Below, in pieces: positions 26,597 to 34,981 of a stretch of DNA of 47,378 nt. A program made the translations under genes and the position numbers. Origin of the DNA: Caldimonas mangrovi. Its GTDB lineage: Bacteria; Pseudomonadota; Gammaproteobacteria; Burkholderiales; Burkholderiaceae_C. The notes under the pieces were generated by a model. The model had not been told where the DNA came from. It made no database searches and saw nothing but the letters and a program-made list of their open reading frames with translations. How positions within the stretch are numbered: the stretch's first letter is position 1; the number at the start of each line of letters is the position of its first letter. The DNA is taken from assembly GCF_023721835.1 (NCBI RefSeq), contig NZ_JAMKFE010000024.1, positions 1-47,378 of the forward strand. The letters are read 5' to 3'.

Positions 26597-27433
26597 TCAG
26601 GCGAGGCGGGCTTGGAGAAGATTGCGCTCGCCCTTCGACGCGCGGCGAAAGGCACCCGGCGAGACGCCGGCTGCGCGGCCGAAGCTGCGCACGAAGTTGG
26701 ACAGATCGCCGAAGCCGACGTCGAAGGCGATCTGCGTCACGGGCAGCTCGCTTTCGGCCAGCAGCCGCGCGGCCAGCCGGAGCCGGCAGCGCAGCAGGTA
26801 TTGGTGCGGCGTGACGCCGACCGCACGTGAGAACAGCCGCAGAAAGTGGTACGGGCTGAGGCCTGCCTGTTGCGCGGCGCGGTCCAGGTCGACCGGCTCG
26901 TGCGCATGGGCTTCCAGCCACAGCGCGGCTTCGACCGCGCGGCGGCGGTCGCGGGCGCTCGGCGGTGCGGCGCTGTGTTTCGGCGGGCGCACCAGCCGCG
27001 CGACGCGCGAGGCGATCCACACACCCAGCTCGTCGAGTGCCAGACTGGCGCGTCCGGTGGCGGCCGCCTGGGCCAGCTCGCCGATCACCATCAGCTCGGG
27101 CGTCGGCGGCAAGGCGCCGATGCGCCAGATGCGGTCGTCGTCGTCGATGACGCCGACCAGTTCGGGTGTCAGGTGAAACGACAGGCACTCGTCACCGCAC
27201 TCATGGTGCTCGTGGGTGCACAGATATTCGTCGCCGGGCCGCCCGATCAGCACCGAGCCGGCCACCAGTTCGTGCAGGCGCCCGCGGCTGCGGTAGCCGA
27301 AGCTGCCGCGGCGCACATAGGACACGCTGTGGTCGCGGTGCGCCTCGGTGTAGGGGCGGTCGCCCGGCGCCGCGGTGCACCGGTAGTCGGCCACCGTCAT
27401 CGAGCGGCTCTGGTGCAGCGGCGTGACGTGCAT
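26597..27433 (-). CDS. AraC-family transcriptional regulator
   Basis: A 278-residue regulator with an N-terminal cupin-like sensor ([40 protein letters not shown]; the Cys/His cluster could bind metal) and a C-terminal AraC domain: [20 protein letters not shown] for the first helix-turn-helix and [20 protein letters not shown] for the second. It precedes the VOC gene and follows the Ogt-AlkA fusion by nine bases, so the three minus-strand genes may form one transcript. Confidence 0.87.
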   Translation of the reverse strand: MHVTPLHQSRSMTVADYRCTAAPGDRPYTEAHRDHSVSYVRRGSFGYRSRGRLHELVAGSVLIGRPGDEYLCTHEHHECGDECLSFHLTPELVGVIDDDDRIWRIGALPPTPELMVIGELAQAAATGRASLALDELGVWIASRVARLVRPPKHSAAPPSARDRRRAVEAALWLEAHAHEPVDLDRAAQQAGLSPYHFLRLFSRAVGVTPHQYLLRCRLRLAARLLAESELPVTQIAFDVGFGDLSNFVRSFGRAAGVSPGAFRRASKGERNLLQARLA

Positions 27434-27442
27434 GCGTGCAGT

Positions 27443-28615
27443 CTATCGTTCGAGCGAACGCCACAGATACCAGCTCGCCACCGAGCGGTACGGGCGCCAG
27501 CGCTCGCCGCGCCGCGCGAACTCGGCGGCCTCGGGCAGTTCGCCGCGGCGGATGTGCAGCGCGTAGGCCTTGCGCAGCGCGTAGTCCTCCAGCGGCAGGA
27601 CGTCCGGGCGGCCGAGGTGAAAGATCAGGAACATCTGCACGGTCCACGGGCCGATGCCGCGCACGCGGCTCAGTGCCTCGACGATGGCGTCGTCGTCCAT
27701 GGCGCCGACGTCGTTCAGCGTGGGGATCTCGTGGCGGGCGGCCCGGCGTGCCAGGTCTTTCAGCGCCAGCAGCTTGGGCGTCGAGATGCCTGCGGCCTGC
27801 AGCTTCGCGTCGGGCGTGCGCAGCACCTGCTCGGCGGTCGGGCCCAGGTGTCCATGCGGGTACAGGGCTCGCACGCGAGCGAAGATGGTGCCGGCGGCAC
27901 GGGCCGTGAGCTGCTGGTAGACGATGGACTGTGCCAATGCGGTGAACACGCTGGGCGTGGCGTCCAGCCGCAGCCCGCAGGGGCCGACCGTGTCGATGAT
28001 GCGGGCCAGCGCCCGGTCGCGTTCGTGCAGGTGGGCGACGGCCGCATCGGCGTCGAATGGCAGGGCGGCGCGCTCGCCGAACAGCTGGCCGGTGCCGCCG
28101 GACAGCGCGCTTTCGAGCGACAGCAGCCGCATCTTCGTGACCACGCCGCCGGCGGCCGAGAAGCCGCCGGTCTTGCCGCCGGCTGCCAGCACGCGGTGGC
28201 ACGGCACGATGATCGGGAACGGGTTGCGGCCCAGCGCCTGCCCCACGGCGCGCGCAGCACCGGACGCACCGATCTGCGCCGCGAGCGCGCCGTAGGACAG
28301 TGTCTGCCCCGGGCCGATCTGCCGGGCTGCTTCATAGACCTGTCGGTGGAAGGGCGGCAACAGGCGCATGTCGAGCGGCACCGTGTCGAGTGCGCCCGCC
28401 CGCCCCGCGAACAGCGCGACGATGCCGTCGATCGCCTGCCGTGCGTGAGGAGGTGGCTCGCCCGGCTGGGCGACGGCGGCGTGGCGCAAGAGCCGTTCGC
28501 GCGTGGCTGACTCGCGCGTCTCGGGCAGTTGCACGCCGAGCACGCCGGCTTCGTTCCAGGCGATGCCACAGCGGCCGAGCGCGGTGTCGAAGAGGGTGTA
28601 GGCCGGAACGGTCAT
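27443..28615 (-). CDS. Fused O6-alkylguanine-DNA alkyltransferase and AlkA-type DNA glycosylase
   Basis: A 390-residue DNA-repair protein. Residues 1-170 are an Ogt/MGMT domain with the acceptor Cys139 in VPCHRV preceded by GRNPFPI. Residues about 185-390 are an HhH-GPD glycosylase of the AlkA type: the helix-hairpin-helix LSRVRGIGPWTVQ (315-327) and Asp344 in PLEDYALRKA aligned with the catalytic Asp238 of E. coli AlkA. One chain would therefore both reverse O6-alkylguanine and excise 3-alkyl purines. No frameshift is seen at the junction, so the fusion is real in this sequence. No Ada box was found upstream. Confidence 0.88.
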   Translation of the reverse strand: MTVPAYTLFDTALGRCGIAWNEAGVLGVQLPETRESATRERLLRHAAVAQPGEPPPHARQAIDGIVALFAGRAGALDTVPLDMRLLPPFHRQVYEAARQIGPGQTLSYGALAAQIGASGAARAVGQALGRNPFPIIVPCHRVLAAGGKTGGFSAAGGVVTKMRLLSLESALSGGTGQLFGERAALPFDADAAVAHLHERDRALARIIDTVGPCGLRLDATPSVFTALAQSIVYQQLTARAAGTIFARVRALYPHGHLGPTAEQVLRTPDAKLQAAGISTPKLLALKDLARRAARHEIPTLNDVGAMDDDAIVEALSRVRGIGPWTVQMFLIFHLGRPDVLPLEDYALRKAYALHIRRGELPEAAEFARRGERWRPYRSVASWYLWRSLER

Positions 28616-28687
28616 CGACGAAGGAAAGAATGGGCCAACCGCAAGCTACCCGGCATGACCGTCCGCCGGCTTGGAGAAAATTGCGCT

Positions 28688-29611
28688 TCAACCCTCGTCG
28701 CGCCAGCGGCCCGGCGTGTGACCGAAGCGCGCGCGAAAGCGCCGCGTGAAATGCTCGGGCGACTTGAAGCCGCAGCGCTCGGCCAGCCGTGCGATGCGGA
28801 CGTCCCGGTCGGGGCCGGACAACCACTGCCGTGCCCGCTGCAGTCGATGCTCCATCAGCACAGCCACGAAACTGGTGCCGTGCCGCGCCAGGCAGGCGTG
28901 CAGTGTCCGCAGCGAGACTCCCAGGGCCTGCGCGGCCGAGCGCGGGTTCAGCTGGCCATCGTCGAAGCGCTGCGCGACCAGCGTGCGGATGCGGCGCATC
29001 AAGGGGTCGCCGGCCGCCACGGCCTGCGGCTCCTGCAGCACGGCCCCCACCAGCGCCAGCAATGCGTCCGAGACCGGGCCTGCCTGTGCCGCGGGGAACT
29101 CGCCCGGCACGCCCGACAGCGTCGTCAGGTGCGCCTTGAGCAGCTGCGCCGCGGGCGTATCGGGCACCTCCAGCGCGACGCAGGCGGGCACCCGGGTGGC
29201 CAGGGCGCCGAGCAGGTCCAGCGGCACCGCCAGCGACAACAGGTCACCGTCGCCGACTTCATCCAGCACGTAGCGCTCGCTGCTGTCGATGAGCATCAGC
29301 TCGTTGGGGCGGGCATGCAGCTCGCGACCCTGCTGGCGCAACCGCGCGCGGCCACTGCGATGGAGGTTGACGAACAGGTACTGCCGGCCGCCGCGGGCCA
29401 GGTCGAGCGCCGTGCGCTCGACGCCGTGCGCCGGGCCGCGCACGCGGTTGAGCGCCAGGCGTTCGATGTTGAGGTGGTCGAGCCGGGCATCGAAGTCGCC
29501 GCGGGCCGCAATGTGCGGGGTCATGGCGAGAAAGGCCTCGCAGACGGCACCGCGCCAGAACTCGGCGCGCCGCGCGGGCGGCACGTGGCGCGTGCTCCAG
29601 GTCGTGTTCAT
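28688..29611 (-). CDS. AraC-family regulator with AraC-binding-like (PF14525-type) N-terminal domain
   Basis: A 307-residue regulator. The N-terminal part (residues 1-190) has the pattern of AraC_binding_2 domains: FDARLDHLNIERLALNRVRG, YLFVNLHRSGRARLRQQGRE and LHARPNELMLIDSSERY. The C-terminal part has the AraC helix-turn-helix pair, LNPRSAAQALGVSLRTLHAC and IARLAERCGFKSPEHFTRRF. The start at 29611 (MNTTWSTRHVP) is the family start. The alpha/beta hydrolase gene 62 bases upstream on the same strand is its probable target or partner. Confidence 0.85.
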   Translation of the reverse strand: MNTTWSTRHVPPARRAEFWRGAVCEAFLAMTPHIAARGDFDARLDHLNIERLALNRVRGPAHGVERTALDLARGGRQYLFVNLHRSGRARLRQQGRELHARPNELMLIDSSERYVLDEVGDGDLLSLAVPLDLLGALATRVPACVALEVPDTPAAQLLKAHLTTLSGVPGEFPAAQAGPVSDALLALVGAVLQEPQAVAAGDPLMRRIRTLVAQRFDDGQLNPRSAAQALGVSLRTLHACLARHGTSFVAVLMEHRLQRARQWLSGPDRDVRIARLAERCGFKSPEHFTRRFRARFGHTPGRWRDEG

Positions 29612-29673
29612 CGTGAACGGATGGTGACGACCGGCACGGCCCCCGGCAAGGGGGCAAATCCCGGGGGTGGGTG

Positions 29674-30531
29674 TCAGTGCCGGGCAATGTCTGCCAGCAG
29701 GTCCGCCAGCCGCCCGGGCTGCGACAGGAAGGGGGAATGGCTCGTGTCGAGCGTGTGCACCACGGTGCGATTGCCGGGCGTGCAGGCATCCGCCTCGGCG
29801 ATGAAGCGCTGCTGCAGTGCCGGGCGGATGGCCTCGTCGCGCAGACAGTGGATGTAGTGTCGCGGCAGGGCACCCCAGCGCTCGCGGCTCAGCGAGATCG
29901 GCGTGGCCATCGGTGCCGCGGGCACGTCTGGCGTCAGCAGCTGGCTGACTGCTTGCCAACTGGCTTCGTCGACGTCGCCGAAGAATGCGGCCCGGGTCTG
30001 CGCAAGGTAGGCGGCGTCCCGGCTGCGGTGATCGATGCGCAGCGCACCGACCACTCGAGGGTCGGCCACGAACTGGCCCCCGACCCGCTCGCCGGCGTTC
30101 TCGGGGGCGCCGATGTAGGTCACCGCCGGCACGCCGGTGGCCGGCATGAAGGCCGTGAGATAGACGATGCGCGACAGCCACTCGGGTACCCGCTCGGCCA
30201 CGGCACTGACCACGATGCCTCCCATGCTGTGGCCGACCAGCATCAGACGCTCGAAGCCGAGCGCCCGCACATGGGCCACGGTATCGACCACGCTGTCGAC
30301 ATAGTCGTCGAGCGTCACGTCGGCGGCCGGCGACGGGCTGGTGGCGCTCCAGGCCCCGGTGGTGTAGCCGGCCGGAAAGCGTGCATTCAGCCCGTGAGCA
30401 GGCAGGTCCCGTGCGACGGCGAAGACGCCGTGAGCCGCCAGCAGCGGGACGATGCGTTCGTAGGTCCAGGCGCCGTGCCAGGCGCCGTGCACCAGCACGG
30501 CGGCCGTGATCGCGGTGGGGGTGTCGGTCAT
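29674..30531 (-). CDS. Alpha/beta hydrolase
   Basis: A 285-residue hydrolase with the oxyanion segment VLVHGAWHGAW, the nucleophile elbow VGHSMGGIVV and a late His in TLDTSHSPFL. The fold and lengths resemble plant-type esterases (methylketone/salicylate esterase-like). A cytoplasmic esterase role is likely; the substrate is not predictable. The start at 30531 has GGAGA upstream and was preferred to the ATG 12 bases before it. Confidence 0.85.
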   Translation of the reverse strand: MTDTPTAITAAVLVHGAWHGAWTYERIVPLLAAHGVFAVARDLPAHGLNARFPAGYTTGAWSATSPSPAADVTLDDYVDSVVDTVAHVRALGFERLMLVGHSMGGIVVSAVAERVPEWLSRIVYLTAFMPATGVPAVTYIGAPENAGERVGGQFVADPRVVGALRIDHRSRDAAYLAQTRAAFFGDVDEASWQAVSQLLTPDVPAAPMATPISLSRERWGALPRHYIHCLRDEAIRPALQQRFIAEADACTPGNRTVVHTLDTSHSPFLSQPGRLADLLADIARH

Positions 30532-30700
30532 GCGTGTCTCCATTTCTTGCCGATGCCCACAGCCTAGGGCGCGACTGCCGGGCAGGCCGGCGGCGGCGGC
30601 CTGCGCGTGCAGCCGGGCTGACTGCCCGTGCAGCTTTCGAGCGGCGCACGCACGCAAATTGCCGCACCGGAGAGTGCCCCGGTCTTCTCGAGGAGTTTCC

Positions 30701-31078
30701 ATGCCGCAAGCCCTGATCCGCACCTTTGAACACTATGCCGACGCGCAGCAGGCGCGTGAGGCGCTGCTGGCCGACGGCTTCGACGGCCGGGTGGAGTTCA
30801 GCGTACGCGACGACGAGGCCGGCCCGGTCGAAGGCAACTTCGCGGTCGGCAACGGCCGCACCACGCAGGGCGGGAACCCGAACGTGCGTGAACCCTTGAC
30901 CCGGGCCGGGGACGACATCTACCACCACAACTTCCGCAACGTCGAGCACCGGGGCCTGCACATGCTGGTGGTGCAAGCCGAGAACGGCGACGAGCAGCAG
31001 CGTGCGTGTGCGATCCTCGACCGCTACGGCGCCATTGACATCGACCGGCTCACAGCGGGGAACGGCGGGAACGGCTAG
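30701..31078 (+). CDS. Conserved hypothetical protein, stress-protein-like
   Basis: A 125-residue hydrophilic protein. The start, [23 protein letters not shown], resembles the N-terminal ferredoxin-like part of general-stress proteins of the YflT/17M group. The middle is Gly/Asn-rich, and [20 protein letters not shown] repeats the beta-alpha pattern. A clear Shine-Dalgarno, GAGGAG, precedes the ATG. No catalytic motif is seen. Function unknown; a role in stress is inference from resemblance only. Confidence 0.65.
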   Translation: MPQALIRTFEHYADAQQAREALLADGFDGRVEFSVRDDEAGPVEGNFAVGNGRTTQGGNPNVREPLTRAGDDIYHHNFRNVEHRGLHMLVVQAENGDEQQRACAILDRYGAIDIDRLTAGNGGNG

Positions 31079-31112
31079 GCTGCGTCGATCGCAAGACGCT
31101 CCTGCCCGACCG

Positions 31113-32096
31113 ATGATCCCGCTGTCCGTTCTCGACCTCTCGCCCATCACGCAAGGCAGCGACGCTGCCGAGTCGTTCCGCCGCTCGCTCGATCTCGCTC
31201 AGCACGCCGAACGCTGGGGCTACCGGCGCTACTGGCTGGCGGAGCACCATGGCATGCCGGGCATCGCCAGCGCCGCCACGGCCGTGCTGATCGGGCATGT
31301 GGCGGGCGGCACGTCGACCATCCGGGTCGGCGCCGGCGGCATCATGTTGCCCAACCACTCGCCGCTGGTGATCGCCGAGCAGTTCGGCACGCTGGCCTCG
31401 CTGTACCCGGGCCGCATCGACCTGGGGCTGGGCCGCGCACCCGGCTCCGACCCGACGACCGCGCGCGCGTTGCGGCGCAACCTGGCGTCGGACGCCGACG
31501 AGTTCCCGCAGGACGTGGTCGAGCTGATGGATTACTTCGCCGGCTCGCCGCGCCGGGCAGTGCGCGCGGTGCCGGGGGCCGGGCTGGAGGTGCCGGTGTG
31601 GATCCTGGGCTCCAGCCTGTTCGGTGCGCAGCTCGCGGCGGCGCTCGGTCTGCCTTATGCGTTTGCATCGCATTTCGCGCCGGCGCAGATGATGCAGGCG
31701 ATCGAGCTGTATCGCGCGCAGTTCCGGCCGTCGAACCAGCTGGGCAAACCCCATGTCATGCTGGGCTTCAACGTGTTCGCGGCCGACACCGACGAAGAGG
31801 CCCAACTGCTGGCCAGCTCGGCGCAGCAGGCTTTCGTGAACCTGCGCAGCGGGCGGCCGTCGACGCTGCCGCCGCCGGTCGAGGGTTATCTCGAATCGCT
31901 GGGCGAGCAGCACCGCGCGCTGCTGCAGTCCATCCTGTCGTGCTCGGCGATCGGCTCGCCCGACACGGTGCGCGCCGGCCTGCAAGCCTTCGCGGAGCGC
32001 ACCGGCGCCGACGAGCTGATGATCACGTCGAACATCCACGACCACGCGAAGCGGCTGCGCTCGTACGAGATCGCGGCGCAGCTCACAGCGCGTTGA
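31113..32096 (+). CDS. LLM-class flavin-dependent oxidoreductase
   Basis: A 327-residue TIM-barrel enzyme of the luciferase-like monooxygenase family: [56 protein letters not shown], and [14 protein letters not shown]. This is the group that includes E. coli YhbW. It would use reduced FMN and oxygen on an unknown substrate. It starts 35 bases after the hypothetical gene, and its last 14 bases overlap the convergent Blh-type gene. Confidence 0.88.
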   Translation: MIPLSVLDLSPITQGSDAAESFRRSLDLAQHAERWGYRRYWLAEHHGMPGIASAATAVLIGHVAGGTSTIRVGAGGIMLPNHSPLVIAEQFGTLASLYPGRIDLGLGRAPGSDPTTARALRRNLASDADEFPQDVVELMDYFAGSPRRAVRAVPGAGLEVPVWILGSSLFGAQLAAALGLPYAFASHFAPAQMMQAIELYRAQFRPSNQLGKPHVMLGFNVFAADTDEEAQLLASSAQQAFVNLRSGRPSTLPPPVEGYLESLGEQHRALLQSILSCSAIGSPDTVRAGLQAFAERTGADELMITSNIHDHAKRLRSYEIAAQLTAR

Positions 32097-32943
32097 CCGG
32101 GATCTTCAGGTAGGACACGCCGTTGGCCTCCGGCGGCGGCAGCTCGCCCGCGCGCACGTTGACCTGGATGGACGGCAGGATCAGCGCGGGCATGTCCAGC
32201 GTCTTGTCGCGCGCCGTGCGCATCGCGACGAACTGTTCTTCGGTGACGCCGTCGTGCACGTGGATGTTCTGCTCACGCTGCGCCTGCACGGTGGTTTCCC
32301 ATTGCGGGGTGCGGTCGGCAGGCGGGTAGTCGTGGCAGACGAACAAACGCGTTTCGCCGGGCAGCGCCAGCAGCTTGCGGATCGAGCGGTACAGCAGGTG
32401 TGCGTCGCCGCCGGGGAAGTCGGCGCGCGCGGTGCCGACATCGGGCATGAACAGGGTGTCGCCAACGAACACCGCGTTGCCGACGCGATAGGCCATGTCG
32501 GCCGGCGTGTGGCCCGGCACGCAAATCGCTTCAGCCTGCAGCTCGCCGATCGCGAACCGCTCGCCGTCGAAGAACAGATGGTCGAAGTGATGACCGTCGC
32601 AGCGGAATTCCGGTTCCAGGTTGAAGACGTTCTTGAACACGCCTTGCACCGTGCGGATCTGCGCACCGATCGCGATGCGACCGCCGAGCTGCTGCTTCAG
32701 GTAGCGTGCCGACGACAGGTGGTCGGCATGCGCATGCGTCTCCAGGATCCACTCGACGGTCAGCTCATGCCTGCGCACGAATGCGATCAGGGCGTCGGCT
32801 GACGCGGTGCGCGTGCGGCCGGACTTCGGGTCGTAGTCGAGCACCGGGTCGACGATGGCCGCCGAGCCGCCGTCTCGCGCGTAGACGACATAGCTGACGG
32901 TCCATGTCGCGGGGTCGAAGAACGCTTGGACCTCGGGATTCAT
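32083..32943 (-). CDS. Blh/persulfide dioxygenase-type metallo-beta-lactamase-fold protein
   Basis: A 286-residue MBL-fold hydrolase with THAHADHLS (metal ligands), [31 protein letters not shown] and VCHDYPP. These match ETHE1/Blh proteins, which oxidise glutathione persulfide to sulfite with one iron. In Xylella and Agrobacterium, Blh is repressed by BigR. Here it is divergent from a BigR-like regulator with a shared operator. The start at 32943 ([10 protein letters not shown]) is the family start. Cytoplasmic detoxification of sulfide-derived persulfide is the expected role. Confidence 0.88.
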   Translation of the reverse strand: MNPEVQAFFDPATWTVSYVVYARDGGSAAIVDPVLDYDPKSGRTRTASADALIAFVRRHELTVEWILETHAHADHLSSARYLKQQLGGRIAIGAQIRTVQGVFKNVFNLEPEFRCDGHHFDHLFFDGERFAIGELQAEAICVPGHTPADMAYRVGNAVFVGDTLFMPDVGTARADFPGGDAHLLYRSIRKLLALPGETRLFVCHDYPPADRTPQWETTVQAQREQNIHVHDGVTEEQFVAMRTARDKTLDMPALILPSIQVNVRAGELPPPEANGVSYLKIPVNAL

Positions 32944-32976
32944 CGTGAGCTCCTATGTATGGATGGCAACTCCGGG

Positions 32977-33005
32977 TTGACAAACAATATATCAAAAAAC
33001 ATAAT
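32977..33005 (+). promoter_or_regulatory. Sigma-70-type promoter of the bigR-pmpA unit
   Basis: A perfect -35 TTGACA at 32977-32982, a 17-base spacer and a near-consensus -10 CATAAT at 33000-33005 lie in the only strongly AT-rich stretch of this region. The predicted start is near 33012, about 30 bases before the regulator ATG. Confidence 0.75.
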
Positions 33006-33015
33006 GTTATTTGAT
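32991..33015. promoter_or_regulatory. Operator palindrome, probable BigR-type binding site
   Basis: The 25 bases at 32991-33015 form an inverted repeat of two 12-base arms around a central A with a single mismatched pair (outer ends ATCAAA and TTTGAT). It overlaps the -10 of the promoter just described and lies between the divergent Blh and BigR-like genes, so binding would block both. AT-rich palindromes at this position are known for BigR in Xylella. Confidence 0.7.
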
Positions 33016-33043
33016 TAAGTGTTTTGACGAAACCCAAAAGGCC

Positions 33044-33388
33044 ATGCCTGCTGTTGACGCCCCCACGCTCGACATGTCCGAAATGCGTGCCGCGGCCGGC
33101 CAGGCCGCCGCGCTGCTGCGCGTGATGTCCAACGAAGACCGGCTGCTGCTGCTGTGCCAGCTGTCGCAGGGCGAGCACTGCGTCAGCGAACTCGAGGCGC
33201 TGCTCGACATTCGCCAGCCCACGCTGTCGCAGCAACTCGGCGTGCTGCGCAACGAAGGCCTCGTGACCACACGCCGCGAAGGCAAGCACATCCACTACCG
33301 CGTCAGCGAACCACGCGTCGTTGATCTGCTGCAGTTCATGTACGCGATCTTCTGCCAACCTGCCTCTCACCAAGGAAGCCGTCGATGA
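33044..33388 (+). CDS. bigR: BigR/SqrR-like persulfide-responsive ArsR-family repressor
   Basis: A 114-residue winged-helix repressor. The recognition region reads [20 protein letters not shown] and the wing GKHIHYRV. Two cysteines, Cys38 (LLLLCQL) and Cys104 (AIFCQPA), are 66 residues apart, the same spacing as the redox pair Cys41/Cys107 of SqrR and Cys42/Cys108 of BigR, which form a polysulfide bridge and release DNA. A third Cys46 is extra. The ATG at 33044 follows AAAAGG. Its stop overlaps the next ATG (33385-33388), so it heads an operon with pmpA. Confidence 0.88.
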   Translation: MPAVDAPTLDMSEMRAAAGQAAALLRVMSNEDRLLLLCQLSQGEHCVSELEALLDIRQPTLSQQLGVLRNEGLVTTRREGKHIHYRVSEPRVVDLLQFMYAIFCQPASHQGSRR

Positions 33389-33819
33389 GCATCGCCTGGA
33401 ACGAATTCACCCCCTGGGCGTCGCTTGCCGGCGGCCTGCTGATCGGTGGGGCTGCCGCGATGTTCGTGCTGCTCAACGGCCGCATCGCGGGCATCGCGGG
33501 CGTGCTTGGCGGCCTGCTGCGGCCGCAGCCCGGCGAGACCGGCTGGCGGCTTGCGTTCGTCGCCGGCCTCGTGGCGGCGCCGCTGCTGTGGAGGCTGTTC
33601 AGCCATCTGCCGGCGCTGCGCATCGATGCCGGCTATGGGCTGCTCGTCGTCGCCGGCCTGCTGGTGGGCATCGGCACCCGCTACGGCTCCGGCTGCACCA
33701 GCGGCCACGGCGTATGCGGGCTGTCGCGGCTGTCGCCGCGCTCGCTGGTGGCCACGCTCGCTTTCATGGGCACCGGCTTCGCCACGGTGTTCGTGATGCG
33801 TCACGTGGCATTCGTCTGA
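33385..33819 (+). CDS. pmpA: YeeE/YedE-family sulfur-compound transporter, first half (PmpA-like)
   Basis: A 144-residue inner-membrane protein with four hydrophobic helices and the hallmark [17 protein letters not shown], whose two cysteines are the conduit residues in YeeE/TsuA. PmpA and PmpB together make a channel-type importer for thiosulfate or related sulfur species and are usual members of BigR regulons. Translation is coupled to bigR by an ATGA overlap. Confidence 0.87.
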   Translation: MSIAWNEFTPWASLAGGLLIGGAAAMFVLLNGRIAGIAGVLGGLLRPQPGETGWRLAFVAGLVAAPLLWRLFSHLPALRIDAGYGLLVVAGLLVGIGTRYGSGCTSGHGVCGLSRLSPRSLVATLAFMGTGFATVFVMRHVAFV

Positions 33820-33829
33820 GGGGCACGGC

Positions 33830-34221
33830 ATGTTGCGCAACTTCACTGCCTTCGTCGCGGGCCTCGTCTTCGGCCTCGGCCTGCTGATCGCCGGCATGGC
33901 GGACCCGGCCAAGGTGCTGGGCTTTCTCGACCTGGCGGGCCCCTGGGACCCGTCGCTCGCGTTCGTGATGGCCGGTGGCATCGCGGTGGGCCTGCTGGCC
34001 TTCACGGTCGCGCGGCGGCGCACGATGTCCTTCCTCGGCGAAGCGATGCATCTGCCGGCGGCAGCCTGCTGTTCGGTGTCGGTTGGGGCTTGGGCGGCAT
34101 CTGCCCGGGGCCGGCCCTGGTGCTGCTGGGCACCGGCGCGCCGCAGGGCGCGGTGTTCGTGATGGCGATGCTGGCCGGCATGTGGCTGTTCGAGCGCTTC
34201 GAGCGCGCTGCCGGCCGGTGA
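33830..34221 (+). pseudogene. pmpB: PmpB-like (DUF6691) transporter half, frameshifted by an internal deletion
   Basis: The first 75 residues ([43 protein letters not shown]) are a normal PmpB start. After FLGEAMHLP at about 34057 the frame changes: the correct continuation GGSLLFGVGWGLGGICPGPA and the end FERFERAAGR with stop at 34219-34221 lie in another frame, while the original frame stops at 34162 with nonsense sequence. Relatives have about ten more residues at this point, so a deletion of about 31 bases is the simplest cause. The second conserved Cys (GICPGPA) is lost from the in-frame product. It may be a true mutation or an assembly error. Confidence 0.7.
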
Positions 34222-34265
34222 GCCGGCCCGTGTCGCGGTATCGCGGCAGCGTGCGGTGAGCTGGC

Positions 34266-34745
34266 CTACCGGCAGTTGACGGGCAGGTACTGCGCCGGCA
34301 CGTCGGTGCGGTTGCGGCCCTGCACGGTCATGTTCTCGGGCACCGGGGCGTTGCCGCACACCCAGGCCACCGGCACCACCGGCGCGTCTTCGACGACGGC
34401 CGGGCGCAGCGTCAAGGTCTTGCCAAGGATGGCGCCGTTGGCCCGGTTGCCGAAGGTGACGTGTACCGCGCCGGCTTCGACGCGCACGCTGCTGACCAGG
34501 TTGCCGACGATGCGGTCGGCAGCCGGCAGCCCGGCTTCGTGGTTGTCGTCGGGCAGCGTCTGGGTGGTGGTCCAGGCGGCGGCGACCGGCCGCTTGGCCA
34601 CGTCGGCGAGCGGCATGGCTTCGACGATCTGGTCGCGTACCAGCTTGCCCTGCATCGACGGCATCGCCATCAATGCCAGGATCGCGATGATCGCCAGCAC
34701 GATCATCACCTCGATCAGCGTGAACCCCTGCAGCCTCGTCTTCAC
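34266..34745 (-). CDS. Type IV prepilin-like protein
   Basis: A 159-residue pilin. A GTG start at 34745, preceded by GGAGG, gives the short leader MKTRLQG followed by the prepilin cleavage site and hydrophobic helix FTLIEVMIVLAIIAILALMA, with Glu5 in place. The globular part ends with two cysteines (VCGNAP and PVNCR) that can form the D-region disulfide loop. It is probably exported and assembled by a type IV pilus or type II secretion machine encoded elsewhere. It stands alone, away from any pil cluster. An upstream ATG at 34784 would give an unusually long leader. Confidence 0.85.
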   Translation of the reverse strand: MKTRLQGFTLIEVMIVLAIIAILALMAMPSMQGKLVRDQIVEAMPLADVAKRPVAAAWTTTQTLPDDNHEAGLPAADRIVGNLVSSVRVEAGAVHVTFGNRANGAILGKTLTLRPAVVEDAPVVPVAWVCGNAPVPENMTVQGRNRTDVPAQYLPVNCR

Positions 34746-34981
34746 GTCTTGCCCTCCGTCAGGCGGTGATTCTCCTTCACCCATGAAGAGTCGTCCGTGC
34801 CGACGTCGAGTCGCTCGGCGGTCGCCCCAGCGCCAATTAGTTGGCATCACCGCCCGGTCCCTGGGGAGAACCATGCTCCAGCGGGCGCCTGCGTGTGCCG
34901 AAATAGCCGGTGAGACACGACCGCGGCCGGTGCACCGCATCCGGCAGGCATGCCGCGGGCTGTCGAACAGCAGTTTCGTTC

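Noticed and set aside
33011-33043. TTG start for the BigR-like regulator
   Set aside because: It would lie within the operator and at the transcription start; the ATG at 33044 has AAAAGG in front.
34058-34162. Programmed frameshifting in pmpB
   Set aside because: No slippery heptamer or downstream structure is evident and about ten residues are missing, so a deletion is simpler.
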